A DNA stretch of 46,361 nucleotides from Snodgrassella sp. CFCC 13594 (GCF_001590725.1 NZ_LQXR01000017.1:1-46361), one strand, 5' to 3'; counted from the first letter of the stretch, positions 1 through 8,212 are shown. A program made the numbers and translations. The notes: generated by a model not told the origin, from the sequence alone.

Positions 1-49
1 TTCGTAAAAAAATGCATTGTGCATTGCGACAAACAAACCTTTTGCCTAA

Positions 50-214
50 GGCATCTTTTTGGGTACTACTAATGTTTCAGGGCTGGTTAAAACCATAGGC
101 GAATGGCTTATTAAGCCAATCCCACTATCCGATGACGCCACTAACGGCCAATATAATTGGCAACACATTTCTGAAGAACAAGAAAAAGCGCAAATCAAAT
201 TACACGCCGGTTGA
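50..214 (+). other. possible C-terminal remnant of an unidentified gene
   Basis: An open frame runs from just after a stop at 47-49 to a TGA at 212-214 and has no convincing start codon. The readable end is polar, with the stretches GEWLIKPIPLSDD and NWQHISEEQEKAQIKLHAG. I do not recognise the family. Since the frame is closed upstream, it is either the frameshifted tail of a gene entering from the left or chance coding. It lies at the left end of a block full of broken genes, which favours a remnant. Confidence 0.2.
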
Positions 215-266
215 GAAAAGGCCCCCTATGCGCTACATACTACGAATAGGCGCCTCTTTATCCTGC

Positions 267-1412
267 TCATGCACGTCGGAAGCGCGTCTCTCCTAACAGG
301 CTGTACAACCAGGCTATTAACGCACAGACGGTCAGAACCAGTCCCAGTTGCTGTACCATGCCGGCGACCCCCAGCATTAAGCCCAACAGCAGATAGTAGC
401 TTAATCCGAACAGTGCTCCAGCCGCGCCGGCCTGCTCACGATAGTGACTCAGGGCTTGGCTCAGGACATTGGGTATCGCAATACCATAGGCAACCACCAC
501 CCCAGCCACGGGGACAAGTATCCATGCAGAATGCTGCAGCCAACAGGCAGCGACACCAGATAGCAGCGCCAGAGCACAAGCATGCCGTACCAGCTGTTCC
601 TGCGAAAGTCCAGTTGCCAGCAGCTTCCAGTTTAGGAGGCTGCCCAATAGTGACGCAAGCGCCAGTATGCCTCCCGTCCACCCGAACGCCCTGTTGCTCC
701 AGCCAAGTTGCCCGAAAAGAAACGGAGCGAGACTGTAGTAACTGAATAACATGGTGTTCAGGAGGGCAACCAGCATGGTGTTTTTTCGAAGCGCTTTGTC
801 CCGCACCATGCGCGAAACTAATCCTGAAAAATGAGGGCTTGGTGTATTTTCCTGCCGTGTTTCCGGCAATACGACTGCTGTCAGTGCCAGCAGCACAACT
901 GCTAGCGATATCAGTGCTGTAAACACGCCGGTATGCCCGTATAGACTGACCAGCAAGCCGCCGCTCGCTAGGCCGAAAACCGGGCTCACAGCCAGAGCAG
1001 CCCCCATGATGGAAAAGATACGAGCCAGCGCGGTTGACTCATAACTATCTCTCAGTATGGTCTGTACCACAACTGATCCAGCTGCCGCACCCATGGCCGA
1101 CACCATCCGCGCTAGCAGCAAAACACTAAAATCAGTTGCAATAATCGCCATTGCAGAACCTGCTCCGTAGCATAGGAGTCCGGCCATCATAGATAGGCGT
1201 CGCCCGATGCAGTCACTCATCCAGCCCCAGACAGCAACGCCAGCAGCAAAGGCGACAAAATAGACGGAAAGTGTCTGAGAGGCACGCTCACTGCCTACCT
1301 GAAATGAATGAGCAATACTCGGTAATGCTGGGCTGTATATGGTTTCCACTAGTTGTGGAAACATAATCAACAGCGTCAGTAGCCACAAGGGCGGCTGTTT
1401 GCTTGTATTCAT
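267..1412 (-). CDS. MFS drug-efflux transporter, Bcr/CflA-like
   Basis: This 381-residue protein is a 12-helix major facilitator of the DHA1 type, expected to export small toxic compounds by proton antiport across the inner membrane. Visible hallmarks are the first helix with PQLVETIYSPALPSI (residues 19-33), and the loop 2-3 motif WGWMSDCIGRRLSM (about 62-75), which matches the MFS G-x-x-x-D-x-x-G-R-R signature. Long hydrophobic segments continue to the end. The length is normal for the family (about 390-400). It is divergent from an AraC-type regulator at 1514 with a 101-base gap, a usual arrangement for a regulated efflux pump. No uptake sequence lies in or near it. The substrate cannot be told from sequence. 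Confidence 0.85.
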   Translation of the reverse strand: MNTSKQPPLWLLTLLIMFPQLVETIYSPALPSIAHSFQVGSERASQTLSVYFVAFAAGVAVWGWMSDCIGRRLSMMAGLLCYGAGSAMAIIATDFSVLLLARMVSAMGAAAGSVVVQTILRDSYESTALARIFSIMGAALAVSPVFGLASGGLLVSLYGHTGVFTALISLAVVLLALTAVVLPETRQENTPSPHFSGLVSRMVRDKALRKNTMLVALLNTMLFSYYSLAPFLFGQLGWSNRAFGWTGGILALASLLGSLLNWKLLATGLSQEQLVRHACALALLSGVAACWLQHSAWILVPVAGVVVAYGIAIPNVLSQALSHYREQAGAAGALFGLSYYLLLGLMLGVAGMVQQLGLVLTVCALIAWLYSLLGETRFRRA

Positions 1413-1469
1413 GGCTGTGTCCTAAGAAGCACAAAATTAAAGCATTATTATTGCTGAAACGATGATGTC

Positions 1470-1484
1470 TTATTATCATAATAA
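1470..1484. promoter_or_regulatory. short palindrome between divergent MFS and araC-type genes
   Basis: TTATTAT-C-ATAATAA is a perfect 7-base inverted repeat in the 101-base divergent spacer, about 30 bases before the regulator start. It could be an operator or simply an AT-rich promoter element. Only the symmetry is seen; the binding role is inferred. Confidence 0.3.
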
Positions 1485-1513
1485 AGACTTTTTATATTAA
1501 ATATCGGACACTA

Positions 1514-2296
1514 ATGAAGATTAATCAAGATGATATTTTTGATCCAGACGGCTTTAATGCACCGGTAGTCGGGATTGCGTCCGATATGGGTGTACATGAC
1601 TCAGGGAGGCACAGTCACCTGCGCCATCAACTGCTTTTTTCGGCTGCTGGGAGCATCACGATTGAGCTGGAGAAAACCTTGTGTTTGCTTCCGCCACGTC
1701 GTGCTGCCTGGCTTCCGGCGGGCACGGTTCATCGTGCCATCATGCGTGGCGTGCTAGCCTATCGATCTCTCTATTTTTCAACCATACTTCAATTACCTGT
1801 ACTGCCACTACAGATAGTCGAGGTTAACCCACTCTTTTTTGAAGTCATAGAACGAATGGCATCCTGGCCATGGGAAATGCCAGCAGAGCAACAGACCAGC
1901 CTCATTACCGTTTTTAGTGAAGAAATACAGGCTGCACGACGAGAAAATTGGACATTAAGGTTTCCCTCAGACGCGCGCCTAGGCTCATGGTTGGATAGGG
2001 TATGTATGGGTGAATTACCCCCGCGACTGAGCCAAGTGGCCAGACAGGTTGGCGCATGTGAGCGTACGATAAGCCGGATATTTATCAAGGATACAGGAAT
2101 GAATTATCAGAGCTGGAGGCAACAATGGAGGCTGCTGAAAGCAATGGAAATGCTGTCTGACGGATGGATGTTAAGTCAGGTGGCACAGCAGCTTGAATTT
2201 ATTAGCGACAGTGCCTTCATCGCTTTTTTTCGGCGGCATACAGGTATGACACCGAGACATTATTTATATGAAAATACAGTTGAAAACCGGCATTAA
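1514..2296 (+). CDS. AraC-family regulator with N-terminal cupin domain
   Basis: The 260-residue protein has an N-terminal cupin-like sensor with HSHLRHQLLFSAAGS (residues 33-47) and LLPPRRAAWLPAGTVHRA (about 58-75), typical of AraC-binding domains. A C-terminal double helix-turn-helix follows at about 170-250, with LSQVARQVGACERTISRIF and LSQVAQQLEFISDSAFIAFF and the ending TGMTPRHYL. It most likely controls the divergent MFS gene next to it. No good Shine-Dalgarno sequence precedes the ATG. The gene looks intact, unlike those that follow it. Confidence 0.85.
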   Translation: MKINQDDIFDPDGFNAPVVGIASDMGVHDSGRHSHLRHQLLFSAAGSITIELEKTLCLLPPRRAAWLPAGTVHRAIMRGVLAYRSLYFSTILQLPVLPLQIVEVNPLFFEVIERMASWPWEMPAEQQTSLITVFSEEIQAARRENWTLRFPSDARLGSWLDRVCMGELPPRLSQVARQVGACERTISRIFIKDTGMNYQSWRQQWRLLKAMEMLSDGWMLSQVAQQLEFISDSAFIAFFRRHTGMTPRHYLYENTVENRH

Positions 2297-2344
2297 TTTA
2301 GGGCTTTAAATAACAAATAACAATGAGTTGATTTATTATTTATT

Positions 2345-2862
2345 ACTCGGATCGTCAATTTTCACCCGTAACGTACAATATTTTCCATTTCCCGAACGGA
2401 GTTCAGGTATTGATTGAAACTCCTAAATAGATAGCCTTAGCCTGCCTAGAACTGGGGTTTCAGTCGACCCAGGACTTAGCTAGCCCATTAACTCGAGTAC
2501 CACGAGTTGCTAATTCTGCTGACAGCGTTCGGGCGAGGGAAAGTAATCTATCCTTGCTAGCGGCGTAGGCGCTATTTTGTGGAAGACCAATATGAGCGCT
2601 GGTCGATCCGTATAAAATAATTGAGGCAGGATTTCTCAGCAAAGGCAAGACTGCTTGAATCAAGAAAAAAGGCTCTTTAAGGTTTGTTGCCATGAGACAA
2701 TCCCAAGTCTCTTCATCCCAATTTTCAAGTGATCTGTGCGTAACATCGCCTGCATTGGCAAATAGCACATCTAGACGTGGCCATTTTTGTGAAAGCATCT
2801 GTGCTAAATATCGCTGAGATTCAACGTCGCCTGCAGGGACGCTTTCAGCTCTACATGAACCA
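2345..2862 (-). pseudogene. decayed short-chain dehydrogenase/reductase fragment
   Basis: On the minus strand the open part (2460 to about 2862) encodes the middle and C-terminal half of a classical SDR: LDVLFANAGD (NAG motif), then SAYAASKDRLLSLARTLSAE (the Y-x-x-x-K catalytic pair) and TRGTRVNGLA. The N-terminal Rossmann half with the TGxxxGxG motif is missing. Near 2462 the frame breaks: shifted by one base, the next codons read ETPVLGRLRLSI, as SDRs usually continue, then meet a stop near 2427 and run on as weakly recognisable SDR sequence (IPELRSGNGK) to about 2345. So it is 5'-truncated, frameshifted and contains a stop. The open part begins where the adjacent alcohol dehydrogenase fragment starts. 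Confidence 0.75.
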
Positions 2863-2871
2863 ACCTGTGTT

Positions 2872-3549
2872 GTCGGTAGCAGTTGCAACGGCGGCTACGC
2901 TGAATTGATGCTGGCACGTAGCACGGGCCTTGTCGCCATTCCACAAGAACTGCGCTCGGAAGAAGCAGCGCCCATCCTATGCGCGGGGATTGCGACCTTC
3001 AACGCGCTGAATAAATCTGGCGCGCAAGCAGGTGACACGGTCGCTGTACTTGGCATCGGTAGCTTGGGATACATGGCCCTGAAATATGCAATACGCATGA
3101 TGTTCAAGGTGGTGGCCATTGGGCGCGGCAAAGCTATTGCAGCGGATACGCAGACACTTGGTGCACACATCTATATCGACAATCGGGAGGAAGACGCCGC
3201 CATTCTCAAGAGGATGGGTGATGCGCAAGCCATTGTCACCACGATCGATCATGCCGAAACAGTGTCACCATTCTGGCCGGCTTCGCTCCTGAAGGCCGAT
3301 TAGTGGGGCTTAATCCAGCTAAAAACCCGCTGCAAGTTCCTGCTGGCCTACTGGGCGGTGACCAGCGCAGTATTTTCGGCTCTATCACTGGCACGCCCTA
3401 CGACAACAAAAAAAGCGCTGAATTTCAGTCTGCTGGTGAGCGTGAAGCCGCACATTGAGCTTCTCCCCTTGGAATACACAAACGAAGCTCTGTGCAAGCT
3501 CAAATCTGGCGATGTAAGATACCGCATGTTGCTATCAGTTAGAAATTAA
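2872..3549 (+). pseudogene. zinc-type alcohol dehydrogenase, 5'-truncated with two frameshifts
   Basis: The C-terminal two thirds of an AdhP-like medium-chain alcohol dehydrogenase can be followed over three frame segments. The first has CNGGYAELMLA, then the NAD-binding GIGSLGYMALKYA, up to IVTTIDHAETVS near 3266. There a one-base deletion shifts to the frame reading LAGFAPEGRLVGLNPAKNP and FGSITGTPYDNKK. At the A7 run (3408-3414) one extra A restores the first frame, giving LNFSLLVSVKPHIELLPLE and ending LKSGDVRYRMLLSVRN. The N-terminal catalytic zinc-binding half is absent. The gene cannot make an active enzyme. Confidence 0.85.
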
Positions 3550-3569
3550 CCATAAATGACAGAACAAAC

Positions 3570-4796
3570 ATGACCCCTGATCACTACAACCTAATGAATG
3601 GCGAGTTGCCTGAAAAGGCACAAAGCGGGAATATCTGGCGGCTTTCTATAGCCCAAGCACTAGCTGGTGCGAACTCAATAGTGGTGTATGCCACTGGCGC
3701 TATTGTAGGTGACATACTTGCTCCGTCCCCGATGCTGGTTACGCTGCCAATTTCGATTTTTGTGGTGGGCATGGCAGCATGCATCCTGCCAGTAGGTGCC
3801 ATAGCACGTCGGCATGGACGGCGAGCTGCCTTTCTGACTGGCACGGGGGCCGGCATATTGGCAGGCTTATTAGCCATGTTCGCCGTCATCTGGGGCGAGT
3901 TTTGGCTATTTTGCTTGGCTACCTTTTTCGGCGGTAGCTACGCGGCTGTGGTGTTGTCGTTCCGCTTTGCAGCCACAGATGGCGTGGCACAGCAGTGGCG
4001 CGCTCGTGCGCTATCACTGGTTATGGCGGGTGGTGTAGCCGCCGGGGTGGTCGGGCCTCAGTTGGTAACTTTCACAATGGATTTGTGGCCGTCCCACATG
4101 TTTGCAGCCACGTTTCTTGTACAGGCTGTCGTCGCTTTTGCTTCGACCTTTATTCTGCTCGGGGTAAAGCTGCCTATGCCCACTGCAGAGGAAATCGCGG
4201 GCGGTCGCCCGCTCAAAGTGATTGTACGACAGCCGAGTTTCGTGGCTGCAGCCATCTGTGGCGCGGTGTCATACATGCTGATGAATTTCCTGATGACAGC
4301 CGCGCCGCTAGCGATGCATCATGTTGGTCATTCGCAAGCGTCCGCCAATCTGGGGTTGCAGTGGCATGTGATTGCAATGTACGCGCCCAGCTTTTTCACC
4401 GGCAGCCTGATTTCTCGCTTCGGTGCTGGGCGAGTAGCGACGGTGGGGTTGGCATTGACTGGATTGTCTGCTCTAGTCGGGCTGGGCGGTATGGATGTTG
4501 CTCATTTCTGGGCCTCCTTAATACTGCTGGGAGTGGGATGGAATTTTGGATTTCTTGGTGCGTCTGCGCTGGTGCTGGAATGCCACCGGCCCGAGGAAAA
4601 AACACGTGTGCAATCGCTTAATGACTTTATCGTCTTTGGGCTTATGGCAGTCGGGTCTTTCTCGTCAGGTGGCCTGTTATCCGCTTATGGCTGGAATACG
4701 GTTCTGTGGGTTTCGTTTGTTCCTCTTGCCATTTCCGCCCTAGCACTGGCCTTAGGAATGACAAGAAGCAAAGATTCTGCCATTTCATCAAGGTAG
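3570..4796 (+). CDS. MFS transporter of unknown substrate
   Basis: The product is a 408-residue polytopic membrane protein of the major facilitator superfamily with about twelve hydrophobic segments. The loop 2-3 region carries [20 protein letters not shown] (about residues 76-95), a degenerate form of the MFS motif. The second half has [14 protein letters not shown] before the last helices. It lies 20 bases after the broken alcohol dehydrogenase and before a truncated LysR gene, so it was probably part of a small oxidoreductase/transporter/regulator group and is the only intact member. An internal ATG 24 bases downstream (3594) is an alternative start; neither has a strong Shine-Dalgarno sequence. 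No uptake sequence occurs in it. Confidence 0.75.
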   Translation: MTPDHYNLMNGELPEKAQSGNIWRLSIAQALAGANSIVVYATGAIVGDILAPSPMLVTLPISIFVVGMAACILPVGAIARRHGRRAAFLTGTGAGILAGLLAMFAVIWGEFWLFCLATFFGGSYAAVVLSFRFAATDGVAQQWRARALSLVMAGGVAAGVVGPQLVTFTMDLWPSHMFAATFLVQAVVAFASTFILLGVKLPMPTAEEIAGGRPLKVIVRQPSFVAAAICGAVSYMLMNFLMTAAPLAMHHVGHSQASANLGLQWHVIAMYAPSFFTGSLISRFGAGRVATVGLALTGLSALVGLGGMDVAHFWASLILLGVGWNFGFLGASALVLECHRPEEKTRVQSLNDFIVFGLMAVGSFSSGGLLSAYGWNTVLWVSFVPLAISALALALGMTRSKDSAISSR

Positions 4797-4860
4797 GTAT
4801 GTACTGGCCGCAACAGGTGCTCATTCCAATCAGCGAAACATGAAGCCTGAGGAGACAATC

Positions 4861-5004
4861 ATGGAGCTACGTCATCTTCGCTGTTTTCTCACTGTTGCTA
4901 TAGAACTGCATTTCGTTCGAGCAGCGGAGAAATTGCAAATCGAATCAGCTCCACTTTCGCACGCCATCAAAGAGCTGGGATATGATCTATATCGTTGTTT
5001 TTAA
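4861..5004 (+). pseudogene. truncated LysR-type regulator (N-terminal HTH only)
   Basis: A GAGGAG ribosome-binding site precedes an ATG that opens with [18 protein letters not shown], followed by [20 protein letters not shown]. This is the standard LysR winged-helix N terminus. After residue 43 (GYDL) homology stops abruptly and the frame ends YRCF-stop after 47 residues. LysR proteins are normally about 300 residues, so the effector-binding domain is gone. The break marks the right edge of the decayed block; what follows is a structured, apparently non-coding stretch with a terminator. Confidence 0.8.
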
Positions 5005-5025
5005 ATACCTTAATTAGGAGTGTTG

Positions 5026-5160
5026 TTCTGGTCGCGGCATGGCAGGTTCAATACTGTTGAGGCTGTTCTCAGAGCGAGTTCGATTAACTAATGCTAGGCC
5101 TGCTGCGGTTGGTGTATAGCCACGGGTGCGGATGCCGTTGCGCAGGACCGACCAGTTTAA
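5026..5160 (+). ncRNA. candidate structured RNA of unknown family
   Basis: No convincing reading frame covers this stretch, and it ends at a strong terminator. Long-range complementarity is visible. CTGGTCG (5028-5034) pairs with CGACCAG (5149-5155), and directly inside it CGGCAT (5035-5040) pairs with ATGCCG (5132-5137). GCAGG (5042-5046) can pair with CCTGC (5099-5103), and TGAG/CTCA forms a small hairpin at 5058-5071. Thirteen closing base pairs over a 128-base span suggest a folded small RNA. I cannot assign it to 6S, SRP, RNase P or tmRNA. Alternatives are an orphan 5' UTR or a remnant. Confidence 0.35.
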
Positions 5161-5166
5161 GAAAAG

Positions 5167-5192
5167 AGCCAACCTTGAGGTTGGCTTTTTTT
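5167..5192 (+). terminator. strong intrinsic terminator
   Basis: AGCCAACC-TTGA-GGTTGGCT forms an 8-bp stem with a tetraloop, followed directly by seven T on the plus strand. No plus-strand protein gene ends here except the truncated LysR 160 bases upstream, so it most simply terminates the candidate RNA at 5026-5160. Confidence 0.85.
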
Positions 5193-5244
5193 GTAGCGTT
5201 TCAATGCGCTTGGGTTCGATACCTCATTTCCTTTGGGCATTGCT

Positions 5245-6051
5245 CTATTCTGTTTTCATCTCTGTGGTGCAGGATTCAGGCAGCCAGACCATCATTTGCC
5301 ATTGGGGCGTATCGGGAATGGTAAAAACCATACGTTGGTGGATAACAGGCCCTTTGTGGCTCAAAAAAGTGGCTTGTAAAGGCAGAAGAACTGGCTCTTT
5401 TGGGGTGTTTGGGGTTTTATCGGCGCTCTCAAATAAAGGACTTTGTGCCCGACGTTGTTGCAAGAATTCAGCGATGGTTTTGTGATTGCGGTAAGGTGCA
5501 ATTTGCTGGCAAAAGTGGCGCAATAATTGTGGTACATGCGCTTGCCATTGATGGATGAATAACCGGCTTTGTGGGTCAAACAACAGATAATCAATCAGGC
5601 TTTGATATTGTGCATGTTTGCCTAGCCAATGCGAAAATAATTGGCCAGCCACGCGGTTGTGACACACCGGTTGCCAAAGTTGGTCGAGGATGTAGGCGGG
5701 TGCGCTAATGGCATCAACGGTTTGCTGTAAGTGGCGGCGTAGTTCTTTTTTTGGCAAATCGGTTAGCCGTTCTGGTAGCCAACCGGCTTGTTGTAATAAT
5801 TTATGCTGCTCCTTGGGTGAAAAACGCAAGGTTTGCAGTATCCGCTTTAAGCCTTCAAAATCGTGCAAAATCAGCTGGTCTTGCTCAAGGCGGCTAAGCC
5901 AACGTAAGCCCACGCCGCTTAGCACGGCTACTTCCATGATGCTCAAGCCATGTTGGCGTCGCTTTGCAAGCTCAGGCAATCCTACTTCACTAGGGTTAAG
6001 CGCTTGGCGTTTGGCGCGAATTTGCACGCCCAAACTCGTCAGGATAGGCAT
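5245..6051 (-). CDS. XRE-family regulator with MmyB-like ligand-binding domain
   Basis: The protein has 268 residues. Its N-terminal helix-turn-helix (about residues 5-75) shows LGVQIRAKRQALNP and LSIMEVAVLSGVGLRWLSRL, the usual XRE layout with the HTH pushed back by a LPELAKRRQHG linker. This linker is characteristic of the MmyB-like regulators found in many bacteria. Residues about 95-260 match their PAS-like ligand-binding domain in pattern (PAYILDQLWQPVCHNRVAGQLF, then FLSHKGPVIHQRMVFTIP). Many members sit divergent from an SDR or other oxidoreductase; none is adjacent here. It holds a near-perfect uptake sequence around 5275, which marks it as resident DNA rather than part of the left block. 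The ligand is unknown. Confidence 0.75.
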   Translation of the reverse strand: MPILTSLGVQIRAKRQALNPSEVGLPELAKRRQHGLSIMEVAVLSGVGLRWLSRLEQDQLILHDFEGLKRILQTLRFSPKEQHKLLQQAGWLPERLTDLPKKELRRHLQQTVDAISAPAYILDQLWQPVCHNRVAGQLFSHWLGKHAQYQSLIDYLLFDPQSRLFIHQWQAHVPQLLRHFCQQIAPYRNHKTIAEFLQQRRAQSPLFESADKTPNTPKEPVLLPLQATFLSHKGPVIHQRMVFTIPDTPQWQMMVWLPESCTTEMKTE

Positions 6052-6121
6052 GGGTCAAGTTTGTTGTGAGTCAACCCCGTCGATACTAACGAATTTTCTC
6101 AAGCGAATCCACTCAGACACT

Positions 6122-6156
6122 AAAAAAAGCCGTTATCGATTGGCGATAGCGGCTTT
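6122..6156 (-). terminator. intrinsic terminator of the lipoprotein gene
   Basis: Read on the minus strand, AAAGCCGCTATCG-(5-base loop)-CGATAACGGCTTT forms a 13-bp stem with one G-T pair and runs into a T tract (A7 at 6122-6128 on the plus strand). It lies 15 bases after the stop of the lipoprotein gene. Confidence 0.85.
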
Positions 6157-6170
6157 GGGTAGCTGGAAAG

Positions 6171-6548
6171 TTAATGTTTGTCTTCTAATGCCTTTTTGGC
6201 ATTGTCTTTTAGTTGCTGTCCTGCTTCTTTTGCATCTTGTGCTGCGTTTTGCGCTGCTGCTTTGGTTTTATCGGCCGCTTCTTTTGCGGATTCTTTTAAG
6301 TCAGCCCCTGCTGCTTTGGTTTTGTTTGCGGCTTCGGCCGCTGCTTGGTGTGCATCTGATGCGGTTTTGGCAACATGTGCTTGTGCATCTGCGGCAACAG
6401 AGGCAATGGTGGCAGAGGCATCTTCGTGTGCGGCTTGAATATCGGAAGCAACGTTTTGAGCGGCTTCACTGGTGCTTTGTTGGGTTTGCTGCGAGCAGGC
6501 ACTCAGCAACGCAAGGCTGATCAATAAAGGGACATATACGGTTTTCAT
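6171..6548 (-). CDS. small Ala/Lys-rich lipoprotein, helical repeat protein
   Basis: The 125-residue protein starts with a lipoprotein signal: MKTVYVPLLISLALLSAC, lipobox LSAC with Cys18 as the lipidated residue. The mature 108 residues are almost only Ala, Lys, Asp, Glu, Gln and Thr, in an imperfect 11-residue rhythm such as AANKTKAAGADLKESAKEAAD. This predicts one long amphipathic helix like LEA-type or periplasmic Ala-rich proteins. GAGGAG lies 6 bases before the ATG and a terminator follows, so it is its own transcription unit. A structural or stress role at the envelope is possible but not shown by sequence. Confidence 0.8.
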   Translation of the reverse strand: MKTVYVPLLISLALLSACSQQTQQSTSEAAQNVASDIQAAHEDASATIASVAADAQAHVAKTASDAHQAAAEAANKTKAAGADLKESAKEAADKTKAAAQNAAQDAKEAGQQLKDNAKKALEDKH

Positions 6549-6659
6549 GGTGCTCCTCAGTTAAAAGCAAAGTGTCTGTAACAGACCGGTTGGATCGTAA
6601 ATGGTTCCCATGCCAGGCTGGGTAGTGTCATGAAGCGCATACATGATGAGCTTTATGGA

Positions 6660-7277
6660 TCACGACTGCACCCATGGTGGTGTCGGCCAATTCACGCTGC
6701 GCAACAGGTGCAAGGTTTCATATACGGGTAAACCCATGACGCCAGTAAAGCTACCGCTTAAATGCGCCACAAAGGCACCACCTAAGCCTTGTATGCCATA
6801 GGCACCAGCTTTGTCGAGTGGCTCGCCAGTGGCCACATAAGCGCTGATTTCTGCGGCAGATAAGGCTGCAAACCGTACATCGCTACATTGAACAGTTGCC
6901 TGCACATGCCCTTGCCAAGAAACACATACCGCACTCAATACCTGATGCGTTTGGCCAGAGAGCTGATGCAGCATGGTTTCTGCATGTTGTGGTGATGAGG
7001 GCTTGCCTAAGATGCGCTGCTGAATGGCGACGGTGGTATCGGCGCTGAGTATGGGAAAAGCAGGTTTGTTATCATGATGTTGCGCCCAAATTTGCCGGGC
7101 CGCCTGATTTTTTTCTTTGGCCATGCGGTCCACATAATGGTGTGCAGTCTCATTAGGACAAGGGGTTTCGTCTATGGCAGAAGGCAGAACATGGACGGCA
7201 TAGCCAAGCGCGATCAAGATGTCACGCCGTCGTGGGCTGCCTGAAGCCAGATACAATGATGGGGGTGTCGCAATCAT
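6660..7277 (-). CDS. maf: Maf-type nucleoside triphosphate pyrophosphatase
   Basis: Maf proteins hydrolyse non-canonical or modified nucleoside triphosphates to monophosphates (house-cleaning). The product starts MIATPPSLYLASGSPRRRD with the conserved SGSPRR phosphate-binding motif. It continues with the IDET motif, FPILSADTTVAI (the SADT motif), LGKP and KAGAYGIQGLGGAFV. From this ATG it is 205 residues, normal for the family. The frame is open a further 20 codons to a TTG at 7337, but that start has no Shine-Dalgarno and the extra residues do not look conserved. It follows the SDR gene by 92 bases on the same strand. Confidence 0.9.
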   Translation of the reverse strand: MIATPPSLYLASGSPRRRDILIALGYAVHVLPSAIDETPCPNETAHHYVDRMAKEKNQAARQIWAQHHDNKPAFPILSADTTVAIQQRILGKPSSPQHAETMLHQLSGQTHQVLSAVCVSWQGHVQATVQCSDVRFAALSAAEISAYVATGEPLDKAGAYGIQGLGGAFVAHLSGSFTGVMGLPVYETLHLLRSVNWPTPPWVQS

Positions 7278-7369
7278 GTGGTTGATGCCTTTTAAAATCT
7301 GAGCGCTGGCATTGTGTGGTGGTGTTGTTATGGTCAACTAGGAGGTGCTGCTGAGGAATAAGGTGTGGC

Positions 7370-8212
7370 TTAATGGGTTTTGCCTTGCCCAGCCACCGCG
7401 CGCCGTGACGCAGCATCTAACCAAGCAGTAGGCAACCAACGCTTTAAATACCAAAAGACGTGGGTGGGAATGGTAACCGCATAGCGGGCCTTGGGTTGCT
7501 TGGCACTTAAGGCTTTTGCACATACCTGAGCACAGGCTTCAGCGGATAGGGTAAAAGGTGCTGCGGCGCCTTCGGTTTGCAGACGGTTTAATTGCGCTTC
7601 GTAGTTGGCTTTGTGTACGCTTTGCTCGACGTCGATGTACTGTCGAAATTTAATGAGCGCATTGGGGCGGAACCGAGTGGCAATCGGGCCTGGCTCAAGC
7701 AAGCTCACGTGTATGCCGCTGCCGTGGGTTTCTAGACGCAAGGTATCACACAGTCCTTCGAGCGCAAATTTGCTGCTGTTGTATGCGCCGCGCCAAGGCA
7801 TGGCGGCAAAGCCCAAAATACTGGAATTCACGAGGATTCGTCCATGGCCTTGACGGCGAAATAAGCGCATGGCCGCGTTGATGCATTGCCAGGTGCCGAA
7901 TACGTTGGTTTCATATTGCTCGCGCAAAGCCGCGCGATTGATGTCTTCCACTGCGCCGGTTTGGCCGTAGCCAGCATTGCAGAAAAGCGCATCTAAATGA
8001 CCCAATTCGGTGGTGGCGTGAGCAAAGGCTGCCTGAATTTGCGCATCATCGGTAACATCGAGCTGGATGCAATGAAAGCCCTCATCTTGAAGGCGAGCCA
8101 CATCTTTTGGGTGGCGGCAGCTGGTCAAAACACGCCAGCCTTGTTGGCGCAGCAGTTGAGCAGTGGCGTAACCAATACCGCTGGAGCAGCCGGTAATCAA
8201 GATGGATTTCAT
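7370..8212 (-). CDS. SDR-family NAD(P)-dependent oxidoreductase
   Basis: This is an intact classical short-chain dehydrogenase of 280 residues. TGCSSGIG (residues 7-14) is the dinucleotide-binding glycine motif, LDVTDD contacts the adenine ring, LFCNAGYG is the NAG motif, and YNSSK is the catalytic Tyr/Lys pair, with the upstream Ser in NSSILG. LEPGPIATRF follows as in retinol/steroid-dehydrogenase-like members. An AAGGAT sequence precedes the ATG. It lies 70 bases after pyrI and 92 before maf on the same strand, probably read-through from pyrBI. The substrate is unknown. Do not confuse it with the broken SDR at 2345-2862. Confidence 0.85.
   Translation of the reverse strand: MKSILITGCSSGIGYATAQLLRQQGWRVLTSCRHPKDVARLQDEGFHCIQLDVTDDAQIQAAFAHATTELGHLDALFCNAGYGQTGAVEDINRAALREQYETNVFGTWQCINAAMRLFRRQGHGRILVNSSILGFAAMPWRGAYNSSKFALEGLCDTLRLETHGSGIHVSLLEPGPIATRFRPNALIKFRQYIDVEQSVHKANYEAQLNRLQTEGAAAPFTLSAEACAQVCAKALSAKQPKARYAVTIPTHVFWYLKRWLPTAWLDAASRRAVAGQGKTH

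Noticed and set aside
5070..5095. tRNA-like T-arm around GAGTTCGATTAAC
   Set aside because: The flanking 5-base arms are not complementary and no acceptor, D or anticodon arms fit.
5026..5160. Possible 6S RNA, because GCGGTTGGTG at 5105-5114 also occurs in E. coli 6S RNA
   Set aside because: The distance from this word to the terminator is too short for 6S, and the 5' and 3' closing-stem sequences do not match. A ten-base match is weak evidence.
6178..6438. Plus-strand Ala/Ser-rich frame opposite the lipoprotein
   Set aside because: It is the antisense shadow of the repetitive Ala/Lys codons of the lipoprotein gene, which has a lipobox, ribosome-binding site and terminator.
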